Origin: Chromatiales bacterium
GTDB taxonomy: Bacteria > Pseudomonadota > Gammaproteobacteria > UBA6429 > Thiohalophilaceae
DNA: 6,593 nt
Reading direction: 5' to 3'
NCBI GenBank assembly: GCA_024641465.1
Contig: JAHEDB010000128.1
Span: 1 to 6,593 of the forward strand
Below are positions 5,401 through 6,593 of the stretch, one piece after another (the first letter of the stretch is position 1; each line of letters starts with the position of its first letter). The notes beneath the pieces are model-generated. The model did not search any database. It had not been told where the DNA came from and was given only the letters and a program-made list of their open reading frames with translations. Both the position numbers and the translations under genes were made by a program.

Positions 5401-5416
5401 AAAAAGCCGTGCGGCC
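5401..5416 (-). terminator. Weak candidate terminator after receiver 3
   Basis: Read on the minus strand, a small GC hairpin (GCC, four-base loop, GGC, extendable by a G-U pair) is followed directly by five T, about 45 bases after the receiver 3 stop codon. The stem is short, so termination would be inefficient. It lies immediately upstream of the receiver 2 promoter candidate, which is a sensible place for it. Confidence 0.35.
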
Positions 5417-5460
5417 AACGCCCTTTTCCCGGAAAGCCGGTCGGTAGCAATAAATCGCCA

Positions 5461-5832
5461 TTAGCGGGGCAGCAGTTTTTGCAAAACCGCCAGCAACTCG
5501 GCCGGCGTGATCGGCAGGCGTATCAGTCCGGAGGCCCCGGCCTCGCGAATGGCGTCTTTTTTGCCGCTTGCTTTATTGTTGGAGACCGCCAGAATAGGCG
5601 TGGTTGTATAATCCGGGTGTTTGCGTAATTTGCTGGTTAGAGCAATGCCGTCGAGCTTGGGCAGGTACAGATCGGTCAGCACGATATCGTAATTATTTTT
5701 AATGGCCAGTTGCCAGGCCTCATCCCCGTCCTTGCTTTCGGTGACGGTGATCCCCGCCTGTTGCAGGGCCTCGCGTAATAGTTCACGGGCGGACAATGAA
5801 TCATCAGCCACCAGGGCGGTCAAGTTGGCCAT
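5461..5832 (-). CDS. Single-domain CheY-like receiver lacking the conserved lysine (receiver 3)
   Basis: The 123-residue product is a stand-alone receiver. The acidic pocket D10-D11 (LVADDSLSA), phosphorylation site D54 (LTDLYLPKLDG) and S84 (LAVSNN) are intact. The position of the conserved lysine is leucine (L106 in GLIRLPITP), with an arginine just before it. The lysine normally helps link phosphorylation to the conformational change, so the switch may be altered. The start at 5830-5832 (MANLTALVADD) is chosen because GGAGG lies four bases upstream and the receiver fold begins directly after it. A longer frame from an ATG at 5884-5886 adds 18 residues unlike any receiver, and that ATG would fall within the promoter itself. 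It is divergent from rimO, with 119 bases between starts. Confidence 0.92.
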   Translation of the reverse strand: MANLTALVADDSLSARELLREALQQAGITVTESKDGDEAWQLAIKNNYDIVLTDLYLPKLDGIALTSKLRKHPDYTTTPILAVSNNKASGKKDAIREAGASGLIRLPITPAELLAVLQKLLPR

Positions 5833-5865
5833 GTGCCCTCCGGGCTTGGTTACAGGATGCACTGG

Positions 5866-5892
5866 GTATCGGCAATAGTCCGGCATAATTCA
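5866..5892 (-). promoter_or_regulatory. Probable sigma-28 (FliA) promoter of receiver 3
   Basis: Read on the minus strand, the site is TGAA (5889-5892), exactly 15 bases, then GCCGATAC (5866-5873). It matches 3 of 4 and 7 of 8 core positions. The predicted start near 5859 leaves a short leader of about 27 bases that ends with the GGAGG ribosome-binding site. The site supports the downstream start codon at 5832 rather than the upstream one. Confidence 0.6.
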
Positions 5893-5951
5893 GGGATATT
5901 TCCCGTAATTGACAAAGCGTCACATTCAAAAAATGAGGTTTATTCAATAAG

Positions 5952-6593
5952 GTGTCACACAAGATCGGTTTTATCAGCCTGGGTTGTCCCAAGGCGACGG
6001 TGGATTCAGAGCGTATCCTCACCCGCTTGCGGGCCGAGGGTTATGAGTTCGTCAATCAATATGACGAGGCCGGGCTGGTGATCGTCAATACCTGTGGCTT
6101 CATCGATTCGGCCATCGCCGAATCCCTCGAGACCATCGGCGAGGCCCTGCAGGAAAATGGCAAGGTGATCGTTACCGGTTGTCTGGGGGCCAAGGGTGAC
6201 ATCGTGCAACAGGCTCATCCCAGCGTATTGGCGGTGACCGGCCCCCATGCCCTGGAAGAGGTGATGGCGGCGGTGCACCAACATCTGCCCGCCGAGCATG
6301 ACGCCTATACCAGCCTGATCCCGCCGGGCGGTATCAAGCTGACCCCGCGACACTACGCCTATGTAAAGATTGCCGAGGGCTGTAATCACCGCTGTACCTT
6401 TTGCATCATCCCCGCGCTGCGCGGTGACCTGGATTCGCGCCCCATCGGCGAGGTGATGCAGGAAGCCGAGAACCTGGTGGAGGCAGGGGTCAGGGAACTG
6501 TTGATCGTCTCGCAGGATACCAGTGCCTATGGCGTGGACGTGAAATACAAGTCCGATTTCTGGGGTGGCCGTCCTCTCAAGACCCGTTTTCAG
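5952..6593 (+). CDS. rimO: Ribosomal protein S12 methylthiotransferase RimO, N-terminal part (3' end outside window)
   Basis: RimO is a radical-SAM enzyme that adds a methylthio group to an aspartate of ribosomal protein S12. The frame is open to the window edge with 214 codons visible, roughly half of the usual 440 residues. The N-terminal methylthiotransferase domain shows its three cluster cysteines C12 (SLGCPK), C48 (NTCGF) and C77 (TGCLG). The radical-SAM motif CNHRCTFC follows at residues 144-151, and RGDLDSRPIGEV and SQDTSAYGVDVK are family signatures. All key cysteines are intact. The start is the GTG at 5952, the only initiator between the in-frame stop at 5934-5936 and the conserved KIGFISLGC. 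The nearest clear ribosome-binding sequence, GAGG at 5935-5938, is 13 bases away, farther than usual. It is divergent from receiver 3. Confidence 0.96.
   Translation, partial: MSHKIGFISLGCPKATVDSERILTRLRAEGYEFVNQYDEAGLVIVNTCGFIDSAIAESLETIGEALQENGKVIVTGCLGAKGDIVQQAHPSVLAVTGPHALEEVMAAVHQHLPAEHDAYTSLIPPGGIKLTPRHYAYVKIAEGCNHRCTFCIIPALRGDLDSRPIGEVMQEAENLVEAGVRELLIVSQDTSAYGVDVKYKSDFWGGRPLKTRFQ

Noticed and set aside
5273..5464. A 63-codon open frame on the plus strand in the receiver 3 / receiver 2 spacer.
   Set aside because: No ribosome-binding site, no recognisable motif, and it overlaps the promoter and terminator candidates on the other strand.
5833..5886. An 18-residue N-terminal extension of receiver 3 from the ATG at 5886.
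   Set aside because: The extension does not resemble a receiver domain and overlaps the FliA-like promoter, while the internal start at 5832 has a GGAGG ribosome-binding site and begins right at the fold.
5909..5914. A perfect TTGACA -35 box upstream of rimO.
   Set aside because: No acceptable -10 box lies 16 to 18 bases downstream, so it is not called as a promoter.

Overview
The window looks like part of a gammaproteobacterial chromosome with moderately high GC. The housekeeping proteins (ArgB, SlmA, PyrE, an ExoA/Crc-type protein, RimO) all resemble gammaproteobacterial versions, and SlmA is itself a gammaproteobacterial family. The argB / slmA / pyrE / exoA-crc grouping resembles the argB-pyrE-crc neighbourhood of Pseudomonas. 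A sulfur- or iron-oxidising or other Chromatiales-like lineage is a reasonable guess, but the sequence does not prove it. The FliA-type promoters described below suggest a flagellated organism.

Layout. Positions 2-451 hold the 3' end of argB (arginine synthesis), followed 3 bases later by slmA (nucleoid occlusion). Convergent to slmA, and overlapping its end by 14 bases, is a gene for a small secreted coiled-coil protein (1053-1676, minus). Divergent from that gene is a TauE/SafE-type membrane transporter (1760-2509). The transporter and pyrE (2629-3270, minus) converge on a perfect 27-bp inverted repeat built from three CGCCAAG units per arm, probably a bidirectional terminator and a member of a dispersed repeat family. 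pyrE and an exodeoxyribonuclease III / Crc-family gene (3338-4108) diverge from a 67-bp spacer containing a nearly symmetric -10 element.

The most interesting part is 4114-5892. Three single-domain CheY-like receiver genes lie in a row on the minus strand. Each is preceded by a match to the flagellar sigma-28 (FliA) promoter with exactly 15 bases between the two boxes. The match is perfect for the gene at 4114-4515 and partial for the other two. Between the perfect FliA promoter and that first gene is a sequence with the conserved blocks and pairing of a class I cyclic-di-GMP riboswitch (GEMM-I, 4534-4628, minus). It ends six bases before the Shine-Dalgarno sequence. One receiver looks canonical, one has lost an acidic-pocket residue and the conserved lysine, and one has lost only the lysine. 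The inferred picture is a small flagellar-regulon signalling cluster in which flagellar assembly state (FliA) and cyclic-di-GMP level converge on one stand-alone receiver. No output domain, kinase or phosphatase is encoded in the window.

The right edge carries the 5' part of rimO (5952 onward), divergent from the receiver cluster and running off the window. No tRNA, rRNA, CRISPR array or intact insertion sequence was seen.
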